Part shown: positions 15,946-24,204 of the stretch, one piece after another
Position numbering within the stretch: the first letter of the stretch is position 1
Layout of the letters: each line of letters starts with the position of its first letter
NCBI GenBank assembly: GCA_004560305.1
Contig: SFVI01000002.1
Coordinates: forward strand, 1 to 64,000
Reading direction: 5' to 3'
Source: a bacterium
GTDB taxonomy: Bacteria; Bacillota; Clostridia; Oscillospirales; Oscillospiraceae
Length of the DNA stretch: 64,000 nt
Notes under the pieces: model-generated
The model's database searches: none
The model's input: only the letters and a program-made list of their open reading frames with translations
Told to the model about the DNA's origin: nothing
Translations under genes and position numbers: made by a program

Positions 15946-16548
15946 ATGAAAGAAATCATTGAAGAAATTGTCCGGGAAGAGTGGCACCAGTTCCAGCTGA
16001 TCAACAGCCAGGGGGGCCGCGCGTCCTGTCAGGATGACTGGGCGCAGTTTTCCATCATGCGCAGCAGTCAGTTTCTCGTGTGGCCGGAGCCTCTGCTCTC
16101 CTCCTATGCCCGGGACCTTCAGCAGGCAAGCCTTGCGGGCCGCAACCTGATCTTCAATAAATACGCCTACATGATGGCCCGCACCGATCCCGCCGCTTAT
16201 GAGCGGGTGAAGCATGTGCTGCCGGAGATCTCTCAGGAGCGAAAGGACTATCTTGAGCAGGCGGTGCAGATCCATGTCAGATGGGCGGAGGACTTTGCCC
16301 GGAGCTTTCCCAAATATGCCGGGAAAGGCCGGGTCATCCATGAGGCGGACGAGTGCTGCGGACTGACCTCCATTGAGACCTACCAGCGGGGGGAACTGTA
16401 TTCCTATGGCCCCCAGACGCAGCTTCTTTATTGTGAATTTGTTTTTCGGTGCGAGCAGGAAGGGAAGAATCTGACCTATCTCGTCCGGGATCAAATGGCA
16501 AAAATGTATCACTATGAATCCGTTGAGGACATGGAAAGGAGTCAGTAA
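15946..16548 (+). CDS. DUF4125-family protein
   Basis: This 200-aa, mostly alpha-helical soluble protein recalls the DUF4125 family: an N-terminal EIVREEWHQFQLINSQGGRASCQDD block (split here by helix breaks), a WPEPLLSSYARDL segment, a YAYMM motif, a long helix near residues 100-130, and a C-terminal ETYQRGELYSYG segment. No biochemical role is known to me for this family. It lies between the DUF4037 gene and a small acidic protein gene with which it overlaps by one base. The association with a nucleotidyltransferase-like protein and a TPR adaptor suggests a multi-protein module. Confidence 0.85.
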   Translation: MKEIIEEIVREEWHQFQLINSQGGRASCQDDWAQFSIMRSSQFLVWPEPLLSSYARDLQQASLAGRNLIFNKYAYMMARTDPAAYERVKHVLPEISQERKDYLEQAVQIHVRWAEDFARSFPKYAGKGRVIHEADECCGLTSIETYQRGELYSYGPQTQLLYCEFVFRCEQEGKNLTYLVRDQMAKMYHYESVEDMERSQ

Positions 16549-16862
16549 TGTTGGACAGATATGGCTTTGAGAAAGACCTGGAGGAACTGCGGGCAGAGGG
16601 GGACCCCTGCAAGGTGGAGTACTATCTGAATCAGCGCTTTATGGAGCTGAAGGACGGCTGTGAGGATGGTCAGTGCTGCTGCTACGGGTATTTTCAGGGC
16701 GGGGAAGCGACTGCGGAATTTGAAGAGCTTCTGCGCCGGGACAAAGAGAATAAGAAGAAGGCAGACATTGTTCTGGTTCTGGACGAGCTGGAAAAACACT
16801 ACGCCCAGTATAAGCCGGAGCTGGTTGCCGCGGTGCACTCCGTGAAGGAGAGCTTCAAATAA
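16548..16862 (+). CDS. Small acidic helical protein, last gene of the regulator-headed operon
   Basis: The 104-aa product starts at an ATG overlapping the DUF4125 stop codon (TAATG), with AAAGGAG upstream. It is acidic and helical, with a cysteine-rich centre (C41, C48-C50 in CEDGQCCCYG) that could bind metal or form disulfides, then a charged coiled-coil-like helix (FEELLRRDKENKKKADIVLVLDELEK split at residue 85). No family is recognised. The operon terminator follows directly. Confidence 0.72.
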   Translation: MLDRYGFEKDLEELRAEGDPCKVEYYLNQRFMELKDGCEDGQCCCYGYFQGGEATAEFEELLRRDKENKKKADIVLVLDELEKHYAQYKPELVAAVHSVKESFK

Positions 16863-16886
16863 GCCAACAGCGCAAAAATGTCCTGC

Positions 16887-16925
16887 AAAACAGCCGCATC
16901 CCCGCCGGGGTGCGGCTGTTTTTTA
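16887..16925 (+). terminator. Terminator of the regulator-headed operon
   Basis: The stem AACAGCCGCATCCCC with its near-perfect partner (16889-16920) is followed by TTTTTT, 25 nt after the last gene's stop. Confidence 0.9.
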
Positions 16926-16956
16926 CTATGTCTGCGGGAAGTCAAAAATTGCAACA

Positions 16957-16985
16957 TTGCGTCCCGTCAAAAGTCATTGTATAAT
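16957..16985 (+). promoter_or_regulatory. Predicted mutY promoter
   Basis: TTGCGT (16957-16962), a 17-bp spacer and TATAAT (16980-16985). Its position rules out any mutY start upstream of about 16992. Confidence 0.8.
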
Positions 16986-17049
16986 AGTACCTGTAAAAAC
17001 CAATGAAAGAACGGAGGGAGCGGTCTTTCCCCCGCCCCGAAGCCTGCCT

Positions 17050-18120
17050 ATGAAAACAGAAACCGAACGCTTGAACACCTGCCTGCCTCTGGTGGTTGCC
17101 TGGTATGACCGGGTCAGGCGGCCCCTGCCCTGGCGGCAGGAGCCCACGCCCTACCACGTCTGGCTCTCGGAGATCATGCTCCAGCAGACCCGCATCGAGG
17201 CGGTCATCCCTTATTACCAACGTTTCCTGGCCCAGTATCCCACCGTGGCCGCCCTGGCCCAGGCGGAGGATGAGCGGTTGATGAAGCTGTGGGAGGGCCT
17301 GGGCTATTACAGCCGGGCCCGGAACCTGAAAAAAGCCGCTGTCCAGATCATGGAGCAATACGGCGGCCATCTGCCCCAGCAGGCGGCGGCGCTGAAAAAG
17401 CTGCCCGGCATCGGGGACTATACCGCCGGTGCCATCGCCTCCATCGCCTACGGCCAGCCGGAACCGGCGGTGGACGGCAACGTGCTGCGGGTGCTGGCCC
17501 GGCTGCTGGCCTCGGAGGAGGACATTGCCCTGACCGGCACCAAAGCCCGCTTCACCGCTCTCCTGCGCCAATGCTACCCCAGCGGCCGGGAGGCCGCCCT
17601 GTTGACCGAGGGCATCATGGAGCTGGGGGAGACCATCTGTATCCCTAACGGGGAAGCCAAGTGCGCCGCCTGCCCCCTGCAGGCCCATTGCCTTGCCCAT
17701 GAGACGGATACCGTGGCCCGCTACCCGGTGAAATCCCCGCCTAAAGAGCGGCGGCCGGAGCAGCGGACGGTGCTGCTGCTGCGCCATGATGGCCGCTATG
17801 CCATCCGCAAAAGGGAAGGGAAGGGCCTCCTGGCGGGCCTTTGGGAATTTCCCAATGTGCTGGGCCGGCTCAGTCCGGCGGAGGCCGCCGCCTGGGCGGA
17901 GGCCCAGGGCCTGACCGTCACTGCCTGCGCCCCCTGCCCACCGGGGAAGCATATCTTTACCCATGTGGAGTGGCATATGGAGGCCTTTCTGCTGGACTGC
18001 GCCGGGGAAGGCGGCCCCTTTCTGTGGAAAAGTCCGGCGGAAATTTCCGGTGAATACTCTGTCCCCACTGCCTTTCGCTTCTGTATGAAGCTGATCAACG
18101 GCAAGGCCCTCCGGGACTAA
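17050..18120 (+). CDS. mutY: A/G-specific adenine glycosylase
   Basis: The 356-aa enzyme removes adenine mispaired with 8-oxoguanine. It shows catalytic E41 (SEIMLQQT), the helix-hairpin-helix LPGIGDYTAGAI with catalytic D142 in VDGNV, a [4Fe-4S] set C-x7-C-x2-C-x5-C (the first spacer is seven, as I recall for clostridial forms), and a C-terminal NUDIX-like 8-oxoG recognition domain (about residues 235-350). The start at 17050 is set by the promoter at 16957-16985 and by the family N-terminus, although the ribosome-binding site there is weak. The gene is monocistronic between two terminators. Confidence 0.95.
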   Translation: MKTETERLNTCLPLVVAWYDRVRRPLPWRQEPTPYHVWLSEIMLQQTRIEAVIPYYQRFLAQYPTVAALAQAEDERLMKLWEGLGYYSRARNLKKAAVQIMEQYGGHLPQQAAALKKLPGIGDYTAGAIASIAYGQPEPAVDGNVLRVLARLLASEEDIALTGTKARFTALLRQCYPSGREAALLTEGIMELGETICIPNGEAKCAACPLQAHCLAHETDTVARYPVKSPPKERRPEQRTVLLLRHDGRYAIRKREGKGLLAGLWEFPNVLGRLSPAEAAAWAEAQGLTVTACAPCPPGKHIFTHVEWHMEAFLLDCAGEGGPFLWKSPAEISGEYSVPTAFRFCMKLINGKALRD

Positions 18121-18143
18121 TGGATTAAGGCAATTGTCTTCAA

Positions 18144-18179
18144 ACCCAAACCCCTGCGCCCCGGCGCAGGGGTTTGGGT
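18144..18179 (+). terminator. Hairpin after mutY
   Basis: Perfect 17-bp arms (18144-18160 and 18163-18179, core CAAACCCCTGCGCC) are followed by TATATTTT. It is a strong stem with a weak T-tract. Confidence 0.75.
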
Positions 18180-18223
18180 ATATTTTATGCTCCTGACGGA
18201 AAAAATAGGGCTGAGGTGAAAAT

Positions 18224-18397
18224 ATGGATCGTAATATGCTTCCTCTGGGTCTTGGTATGGCCCTGGCCCAGAACGAGGCGGCCATGAAGCGCTTTGAATC
18301 CATGACAGAGCCGGAGAAGCAGGCCCTCATTGCCCGATGCCGCCAGGTGAAATCCAAACGGGAAATGCAGCAGCTGGTCAACCGGCTTACGAGTTGA
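18224..18397 (+). CDS. 57-aa conserved-looking small protein
   Basis: The ATG at 18224 follows GAGGTGAAA. The product is helical, with MALAQNEAAMKRFESM followed by TEPEKQALIARCRQVKSK, and is moderately basic. Short helical proteins of this pattern occur beside housekeeping genes in Clostridia, but I know no function. It is separated by 20 nt from the next small gene and shares its terminator, so the two form a small operon. Confidence 0.65.
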   Translation: MDRNMLPLGLGMALAQNEAAMKRFESMTEPEKQALIARCRQVKSKREMQQLVNRLTS

Positions 18398-18417
18398 AAG
18401 GACAAGGTGAATCCATT

Positions 18418-18681
18418 ATGCCAAAAAAAGGAATGAAACGCCCGGACTGGACCCATTCCCAGCCCCATAACCAGACCGAGCCGGTGCCCCAGATCCAGGG
18501 CAAAGCCAGGCAGGGCAAGACCAAGGCCCGGCCCATCGTCAGCGGCACCGGCGGCGCCAATCAGAAGGTTTTCCATACCGAGCGCCCCATCCCCTCGGAT
18601 ACCTACCCGGTTATCGACACGGACCTTGCCCGGGATAACCTGCAAAACGACGCCACCGCCGCCGACCTGAACGAACTTTGA
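18418..18681 (+). CDS. 87-aa hypothetical protein
   Basis: It starts at the ATG at 18418 after AAGGTG. The N-terminal half is basic and low in hydrophobic residues (PKKGMKRPDW; KARQGKTKARP), while the C-terminal half is acidic (TDLARDNLQNDATAADLNEL). The protein is probably partly disordered. No TM segment or known motif is seen. It is the second gene of a two-gene unit ending in the terminator at 18686-18708. Confidence 0.7.
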   Translation: MPKKGMKRPDWTHSQPHNQTEPVPQIQGKARQGKTKARPIVSGTGGANQKVFHTERPIPSDTYPVIDTDLARDNLQNDATAADLNEL

Positions 18682-18685
18682 CCCA

Positions 18686-18708
18686 GCCGCCCCCAGGGCG
18701 GCTTTTTT
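18686..18708 (+). terminator. Rho-independent terminator after the 87-aa gene
   Basis: The stem GCCGCCC / GGGCGGC with a three-base loop is followed by TTTTTT. Confidence 0.9.
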
Positions 18709-18732
18709 CATCAAATCAAATGGGAGGAATTT

Positions 18733-20169
18733 ATGGAATCCATATGGTCACAGACCTGCCGGCTCCGGCAGCGGGAAGCCCTGCCCGGTGATATGAAAAC
18801 AGACATTGCCGTCATCGGCGCCGGCATGGCTGGCATTTTGATTGCCTCCGCCCTGCAGGAGGCGGGGCGCCGGGTCATTGTCCTGGAAGCGGAGCGGATC
18901 GCCGGCGGCCAGACCCGAAACACCACCGCCAAGCTCACCTGCCAGCATGGCCTGCTTTATGAGAAATTGATTCGAACGCTGGGGGAAGAGAAAGCCCGGC
19001 AATACGCCCAGGCCAATGCCGCCGCCCTGATGGAGTACCGGCGCATCATCGCCGACCGGAATATAGACTGCGACCTGGAGCAGCGGGATGCCTGGGTCTA
19101 CGGCAGCAACGCCGCCCAGCTTCGGAAGGAAGCGGAGGCTGCCGCCGCTTTGGGCCTGCCGGCCACCTTCGTGGAGGAGACCAAGCTGCCTTTTCCCACC
19201 GCCGGGGCAGTACGCTTTGCAAACCAGGCCCAGTTCCATCCGCTGAAATTTTTGCAGGCCATTTCCGAGCCCCTGACCATTTATGTAAACACCTCCGTTC
19301 AAAGCGTGGAAGAAAATCAGATCATCACCACACGGGGCCGGGTACAGGCGGAGCAGATCGTCTTTGCCTGTCATTATCCCTTTGTCAACTTCCCCGGTAT
19401 GTACTTCGCCCGGATGCACCAGGAACGCTCCTATGTCATCGCCCTGGAAAATGCCGCTCCAATGGACGGCATGTGGATCGGGGCGGAGCAAGGAGCCTAT
19501 TCCTTCCGCAATTACGGCCCCCTGCTTCTTCTGGGCGGCGGGGGTCACCGCTGCGGGGAGAACAGCGCCGGCGGCCGCTATGAACTGCTTCGGCAGCAGG
19601 CGGCCCGGTGGTTTCCGGGCAGCAGGGAAGTGGCCCATTGGTCGGCCCAGGACTGCGTCACGGCGGACAGCGTTCCCTATATCGGCCCCTATGCCGCCAG
19701 CCGGCCCAATTGGTTCGTGGCCACCGGCTTCCAGAAATGGGGCATGACTTCCTCCATGGTGGCCGCCATGCTGCTGCGGGATCGGATCTGCGGCAAAGAG
19801 AACCCCTGGGCGGAGGTTTTCGACCCCGGCCGCTTCGATGAGAAAACCCTCACCGGCCTTGCCCAGGAGAGCGGCCAGGCCGTCAAGGGTCTGGCAAAGC
19901 AGCTGTTCCAGATCCCGGCGGAGGCGGCAAAGGAGCTGCCTCCCGGCCATGGCGGCATAGTGTTCTGGAAAGGGAAGAAGCTGGGCGTCTATAAGGATGA
20001 AAGCGGCGACCTGTGGCCGGTGGATATCCGCTGCCCCCACCTGGGCTGCCAGCTGGAGTGGAACCCGGATGAGCGCAGCTGGGACTGCCCCTGCCATGGC
20101 TCCCGCTTCGACTACCGGGGCAAGCTGATCTCCGGCCCGGCCCAGGAAAATATAACCATACAAACCTGA
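18733..20169 (+). CDS. FAD-dependent oxidoreductase fused to a C-terminal Rieske [2Fe-2S] domain
   Basis: In this 478-aa protein a DAO-type FAD domain begins with the Rossmann motif VIGAGMAGI (residues about 27-35) and ends near residue 385. A Rieske domain follows, with ligands C434-P-H436 and C452-x2-H455 (CPHLGC and CPCHGS). The fusion implies electron transfer between flavin and a high-potential Fe-S centre. Its substrate is unknown; FAD-Rieske proteins of this type are annotated only generically. The start ATG has GGGAGG seven nt upstream. A flavodoxin-like gene with its own promoter follows, possibly a redox partner. Confidence 0.92.
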   Translation: MESIWSQTCRLRQREALPGDMKTDIAVIGAGMAGILIASALQEAGRRVIVLEAERIAGGQTRNTTAKLTCQHGLLYEKLIRTLGEEKARQYAQANAAALMEYRRIIADRNIDCDLEQRDAWVYGSNAAQLRKEAEAAAALGLPATFVEETKLPFPTAGAVRFANQAQFHPLKFLQAISEPLTIYVNTSVQSVEENQIITTRGRVQAEQIVFACHYPFVNFPGMYFARMHQERSYVIALENAAPMDGMWIGAEQGAYSFRNYGPLLLLGGGGHRCGENSAGGRYELLRQQAARWFPGSREVAHWSAQDCVTADSVPYIGPYAASRPNWFVATGFQKWGMTSSMVAAMLLRDRICGKENPWAEVFDPGRFDEKTLTGLAQESGQAVKGLAKQLFQIPAEAAKELPPGHGGIVFWKGKKLGVYKDESGDLWPVDIRCPHLGCQLEWNPDERSWDCPCHGSRFDYRGKLISGPAQENITIQT

Positions 20170-20200
20170 AAAATTCACACATTCATATGCAGAATTCTCC

Positions 20201-20229
20201 TTGCGTCCCCGCTGCAGCTTCGGTAAAAT
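20201..20229 (+). promoter_or_regulatory. Predicted promoter of the flavodoxin-like gene
   Basis: TTGCGT (20201-20206), a 17-bp spacer and TAAAAT (20224-20229). Confidence 0.7.
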
Positions 20230-20264
20230 AGAGCCATAAGCGAACAGAAGGGGAGAAAACGATC

Positions 20265-20774
20265 ATGAACGCAAACGCCATTGTATACACTTCCAACACC
20301 GGCTATACGGCGCAGTACGCCAGGCTGCTGGGGGAAAAGACCGGCCTGCCGGTGTATTCCCTGGCTGAAGCCGGGGCGAAGCTGCCTGCGGGAAACTGTG
20401 TGATCTATCTGGGCTGGCTCATGGCCGGCAAGGTCCAGGGCTATGCCAAGGCGGCCAAGCGCTATCGGATTGCCGCGGTCTGCGGCGTGGGCATGGGCGC
20501 CTCCGGCTCCCAGCTGGCAGATGTGCGCAAGGCCAACAGCCTGGGGGACGCGCTGCCTTTGTTCACCCTCCAGGGCGGCTTTGACATGGATAAGCTCAAA
20601 GGCATCTACAAGCTGATGATGCAGGTCATGGCCAAGACCGTGGGCAAGTCCCTGGCCAATAAGCAGGACAGAACTGCGGAGGAGGAACAGATGCTTCACC
20701 TGCTGACTCAGGGCGGCAGCTGCGTCAGTGAGGAGAACCTCCGGCCCGTGCTGGACTGGGTTTTAGAAAGCTGA
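20265..20774 (+). CDS. Flavodoxin-domain protein
   Basis: The 169-aa protein has the FMN phosphate-binding loop YTSNTGYTAQYA at residues 8-19, a second glycine-rich strand VCGVGMGASGS near residue 75, and a helical C-terminal extension. It resembles the flavodoxin/HemG-like domain group used as one-electron carriers or small oxidoreductases. It lies directly after the FAD-Rieske gene but has its own promoter, and GGGGAG precedes the ATG. Confidence 0.85.
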   Translation: MNANAIVYTSNTGYTAQYARLLGEKTGLPVYSLAEAGAKLPAGNCVIYLGWLMAGKVQGYAKAAKRYRIAAVCGVGMGASGSQLADVRKANSLGDALPLFTLQGGFDMDKLKGIYKLMMQVMAKTVGKSLANKQDRTAEEEQMLHLLTQGGSCVSEENLRPVLDWVLES

Positions 20775-20789
20775 ACCCAATAAGCAAAG

Positions 20790-20824
20790 AGGAAGCCCAT
20801 GCTCATGGCATGGACTTCCTTTTC
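20790..20824. terminator. Terminator between the flavodoxin gene and convergent fbp
   Basis: An imperfect 13-bp stem (AGGAAGCCCATGC / GCATGGACTTCCT) is followed by TTTT on the plus strand. It sits in the 58-nt convergent gap. Confidence 0.75.
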
Positions 20825-20832
20825 CGCGTTTT

Positions 20833-22716
20833 TTATTTGTTCTGTGCAATGCTGCCCTCCCGGAAGGCCCGGATCAGAGCCTTCAGGGCGGAGCGGCGCT
20901 GCTCCAGATTCCTGCCGCTGTCGGTATCGGCGATGTAGCGGCGAACGGGGAAGGCCTCCACCGGGATGGAGCTGGACTCCATATCCGCGTTGTCCGCCAG
21001 CACCCGGGCCACTCCCTCAAAGGGCCGGTGGGACTTGAGCCGCAGCCCGTGGGAGTTATAGATCAACGTGTAGCCGGCGATGCCGGTGGTGGGCTGGTAA
21101 GCCCGGCAGAAGCCGCCGTCGATGATGAACAGCTTCCCCCCGGCCTTGATGGGGCTTTCTCCCTTTCGGACCTTCACCGGGGTGTGGCCGTTGATCACCC
21201 GTCCCGCCTCCGGGTCCAGGCCGAACTCCCTCAGGATCATGGAGACCATCTCCTCATTCTCCCAGTGCTTGAAGTAGGGGTTCTTCGGCTCCTCCCAGGT
21301 GCTCTTGTCGTCCACATAGCCGCGCTCAAAGGTGTGGAAGGTCCGCCCGGAGAAGGGACTGTCAAAGCCGCACCAGAGGTACCACATCATGTCAAAGGCA
21401 CTCTCGTCATGCCGTACCCAGGCGGCGGTGACCACCGCGTCCGCATAGTCCAATAATTCCCTGCCGGCGTACCACTTGCCGCCGTGCCGCACCCGGGCAA
21501 ACTGCCCCTCCTCCGTCAGGGGGATGCAGCCGTGGAAAAGCAGGTTGCCGTTCCAGGTGAGATAGGTGCTGCCCTTTTGATAAATAAAATCCAGATGCTG
21601 GCGCAGGGTCTTGCTCTCCCGGAACATGGAGACATACTCCTCCACCAGATCCTGCTCCTCCGGGCTGAGCCGGTAAGGCTCCGCCGGGTCGATGGTGGGG
21701 AAGCGCCGGGTGTTCAGGGGATAGACCCCGCTGTCCAGCGCCACGGTGTAATTCTGCCAGTCCACCCGCTCCAGCATCAGCCGGTCATTCATGCCGTAGC
21801 CGGGGTGCCGCTGGATAATCTGCCCCTCCAGCTTGGCGCCCAGCACCGTAAGAGCCTGGTGCAGGGTTTTCTGCTCCGCATCGCCGTAGACCCGGATGCA
21901 GAAATCCGTCAGCTGCCGCAGGGAGATGCCGTAATCCCGTTCCAGGGTGGCCTCGTTGTGATAGTCCACGCTGATGCGCAGCACCGACAGGACGGAGGCC
22001 GGGCAACCGGCGCCGGCGCCCAGCCAGAGAATATCATGATTGCCCCATTGGATGTCCATGTTGGGGTGCTCCATCAAGCGCTCAATGATGCTGGCCGGGT
22101 CAGGCCCCCGGTCAAAAATATCCCCCACCACATGCAGCCGGTCCACCGCCAGACGCTTGATCAGCGTGGCCATGGCGACGATCAGACTCTCCGCCGCGCC
22201 GGAATCCACAATGGCGGAGATGATGGCGTCGCGATAGCGGAACTGGTTGGCGTCCTCGTCCCGCTGTATGTGCAGCAGCTCGTCCAGCACAAACGCCCAT
22301 TCCTGGGGCATGCGGTGGCGCACATAGCTGCGGGTGTACTTGCTGGAGAGCATCTCCGTCAGGACCCGCAGATGCTCAATAATGGCGCGCAGTGCGGCGT
22401 CATCCAGCTCTCCTCGCTCCCGGAGAATGTCCAGCTCCTCCTGAGGGTAATAGATCACGGAACAGAGGGCGTGGCACCTGCTCTCGCCCAGCTCCTCCCG
22501 GAAAAGCCGCAGTACCTTTTCCAGAATGACGCCGGAGCAGTTGTTGAGGATGTGGCTGACGGCGGCGTATTCCCCGTGCAGGTCGCTGATGAAATGCTCT
22601 GTCCCCTTGGGCAGCGCCAGAATGGAGCTGAGATTGATAAGCTCCGAGCAGGCGGCGGCCTCATTGGGATATTTCTCGGCCAGAAGCTCCAGATACTCCC
22701 GGTCAAACTCTTTCAT
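20833..22716 (-). CDS. fbp: Fructose-1,6-bisphosphatase, class 3 (Firmicutes type)
   Basis: This 627-aa metallophosphoesterase-fold enzyme hydrolyses fructose 1,6-bisphosphate to fructose 6-phosphate in gluconeogenesis. The metallophosphatase motifs are visible: ISDLHGEY (residues about 43-50), GDIFDRGPD and WGNHDILW, followed by a C-terminal INGHTPVKV. Length fits the class (640-670 aa) slightly on the short side. The ATG at 22716 follows ACGGAGGG. It stands alone on the minus strand between a convergent flavodoxin gene and a divergent DUF4317 gene. Confidence 0.95.
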   Translation of the reverse strand: MKEFDREYLELLAEKYPNEAAACSELINLSSILALPKGTEHFISDLHGEYAAVSHILNNCSGVILEKVLRLFREELGESRCHALCSVIYYPQEELDILRERGELDDAALRAIIEHLRVLTEMLSSKYTRSYVRHRMPQEWAFVLDELLHIQRDEDANQFRYRDAIISAIVDSGAAESLIVAMATLIKRLAVDRLHVVGDIFDRGPDPASIIERLMEHPNMDIQWGNHDILWLGAGAGCPASVLSVLRISVDYHNEATLERDYGISLRQLTDFCIRVYGDAEQKTLHQALTVLGAKLEGQIIQRHPGYGMNDRLMLERVDWQNYTVALDSGVYPLNTRRFPTIDPAEPYRLSPEEQDLVEEYVSMFRESKTLRQHLDFIYQKGSTYLTWNGNLLFHGCIPLTEEGQFARVRHGGKWYAGRELLDYADAVVTAAWVRHDESAFDMMWYLWCGFDSPFSGRTFHTFERGYVDDKSTWEEPKNPYFKHWENEEMVSMILREFGLDPEAGRVINGHTPVKVRKGESPIKAGGKLFIIDGGFCRAYQPTTGIAGYTLIYNSHGLRLKSHRPFEGVARVLADNADMESSSIPVEAFPVRRYIADTDSGRNLEQRRSALKALIRAFREGSIAQNK

Positions 22717-22833
22717 ATCAGTCCCTCCGTTTTCATTTTTTCTTCACCGAATTGGTCCTTGTTTCCAGTATAATCAAATCCGCCGGAAAGTGCAACCGGA
22801 ATCCTGTAAGGGGATTGTCAAATTTGCAGGCGA

Positions 22834-22861
22834 TTGACAAAATCGAAAAAGCGATTACAAT
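22834..22861 (+). promoter_or_regulatory. Predicted promoter of the DUF4317 gene
   Basis: TTGACA (22834-22839), a 16-bp spacer and TACAAT (22856-22861). Confidence 0.75.
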
Positions 22862-22897
22862 AAACCGGCAAGCAAATGCGAACAGGAGAAGCAAATC

Positions 22898-24019
22898 ATG
22901 AACAACAAAGAAGTCCGTGAGCTGAAGCGGCGGCTTCAGCCTGCCAAGAATAATATTACCCACCTCTACGGCTGTTATGTGAACAGCGCCACCCGGGAGG
23001 TGATCTCCCACTTTGACGAGCCGGTGAGCATGCTGGACGAGCAGGAGCAGAAGGCCTATTTTGCCCTGCTGAACAAATGCCTCTCCGGCGGCATGGGCAA
23101 GAATCTGATGGATGTGTCCTTTACAACCGAGCAGGTCCGTGACAGCGAGGAGCACCGCCTGCTGAGTCAGCTGCGCCAGACCCGGCTGGAGGACGAGGCA
23201 CTGCGTCAGCGCCTCTGCGCCCTGCTGACGGAGAATCTCAGCTTTGAGGAGAAAAACTACCTGATCCTCATGGCCTACGATGCCTATGACGTAAAGGCCG
23301 ATAAGGAGGAGCAGGACAGCGCCGATGTGTTCCGATACTTCCTCTGCTGCGTCTGCCCGGTGGTCACCGGCAAGACGGAGCTGGGCTACCGCCATGACGA
23401 CAAGCGCTTCCATAACGCCGTCATCAGCCAGATGCTGAAGCCCCCGGTCCTGGGCTTTCTGTACCCCGCCTTTGACGACCGCTGCACCAATATCTACGGC
23501 GCCCTGCTCTACAGCCGCAACGCCCAGGAGAACCATGCCGCCTTCGTCAATGCCGTTTTCAACCGCCCTGCGCCCATGACCGGCCCGGAGCAGAAGGACT
23601 GCTTTGACCAGCTGCTCTCCGACGCTATGGATGCCCGCTGCAGCTTTGAAGTGATGCAGAATCTGAACCAGCAGCTCTGTGACAAGCTGGCCGCCCATAA
23701 GGAGAGCGGCTCCCCGGAGGTGCTCTCCTTCACTGCCGAAGAAATGGGGGAGCTGCTGGAGGACAGCGGCAGCGCCCCGGAGCAGGCGGAGGCCTTTATC
23801 CATTCCTGTGAGGAGCGCCTGGGCAAGGATGCCGCCATTCTCCCCGCCAATGTCTGCAACCCCCGGAAGATGACCGTGGAGACCGAGCAGATCAAGATCA
23901 GCCTGGACCCCCAGTACAGCTACCTGATCAAGACCAAAAAGGAAAACGGCAGGAAATACATCATCATCTCTGCCGACGCCGGCGTGGAGATCAACGGCGT
24001 CCCTGTGGAAATTGAATAA
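22898..24019 (+). CDS. DUF4317-family protein
   Basis: This 373-aa soluble protein begins MNNKEVRELKRRL and continues NNITHLYGCYVNS, the usual opening of DUF4317 proteins, which are widespread in gut Clostridia and have no known function. The middle holds a cysteine-containing strand FRYFLCCVCPVV and a PAFDDRCTNIYGALLYS block; the C-terminal segment is a small beta unit. There is no signal peptide. It has its own promoter and terminator. Confidence 0.88.
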   Translation: MNNKEVRELKRRLQPAKNNITHLYGCYVNSATREVISHFDEPVSMLDEQEQKAYFALLNKCLSGGMGKNLMDVSFTTEQVRDSEEHRLLSQLRQTRLEDEALRQRLCALLTENLSFEEKNYLILMAYDAYDVKADKEEQDSADVFRYFLCCVCPVVTGKTELGYRHDDKRFHNAVISQMLKPPVLGFLYPAFDDRCTNIYGALLYSRNAQENHAAFVNAVFNRPAPMTGPEQKDCFDQLLSDAMDARCSFEVMQNLNQQLCDKLAAHKESGSPEVLSFTAEEMGELLEDSGSAPEQAEAFIHSCEERLGKDAAILPANVCNPRKMTVETEQIKISLDPQYSYLIKTKKENGRKYIIISADAGVEINGVPVEIE

Positions 24020-24040
24020 AAAAATTAAGCACAATCCACA

Positions 24041-24071
24041 AAGCGGTCCGGCAGCACCGGGCCGCTTTTCC
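24041..24071 (+). terminator. Terminator after the DUF4317 gene
   Basis: The stem AAGCGGTCCGG / CCGGGCCGCTT (one mismatch) has a five-base loop and is followed by TTCC. Confidence 0.75.
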
Positions 24072-24120
24072 TCGTTCATGGAAAAACTGCTTGAAAATTT
24101 TTAATTATTTGTAAAACCCA

Positions 24121-24149
24121 TTGAGCCTGACGCCCTTTTGTGTTATCCT
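24121..24149 (+). promoter_or_regulatory. Predicted degV promoter
   Basis: TTGAGC (24121-24126), a 17-bp spacer and TATCCT (24144-24149). Confidence 0.55.
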
Positions 24150-24204
24150 AGGTCGGAACAAAAATGCTTTTAAATTTTGAAATAACCAGAAGGAAGGCAT
24201 AACG

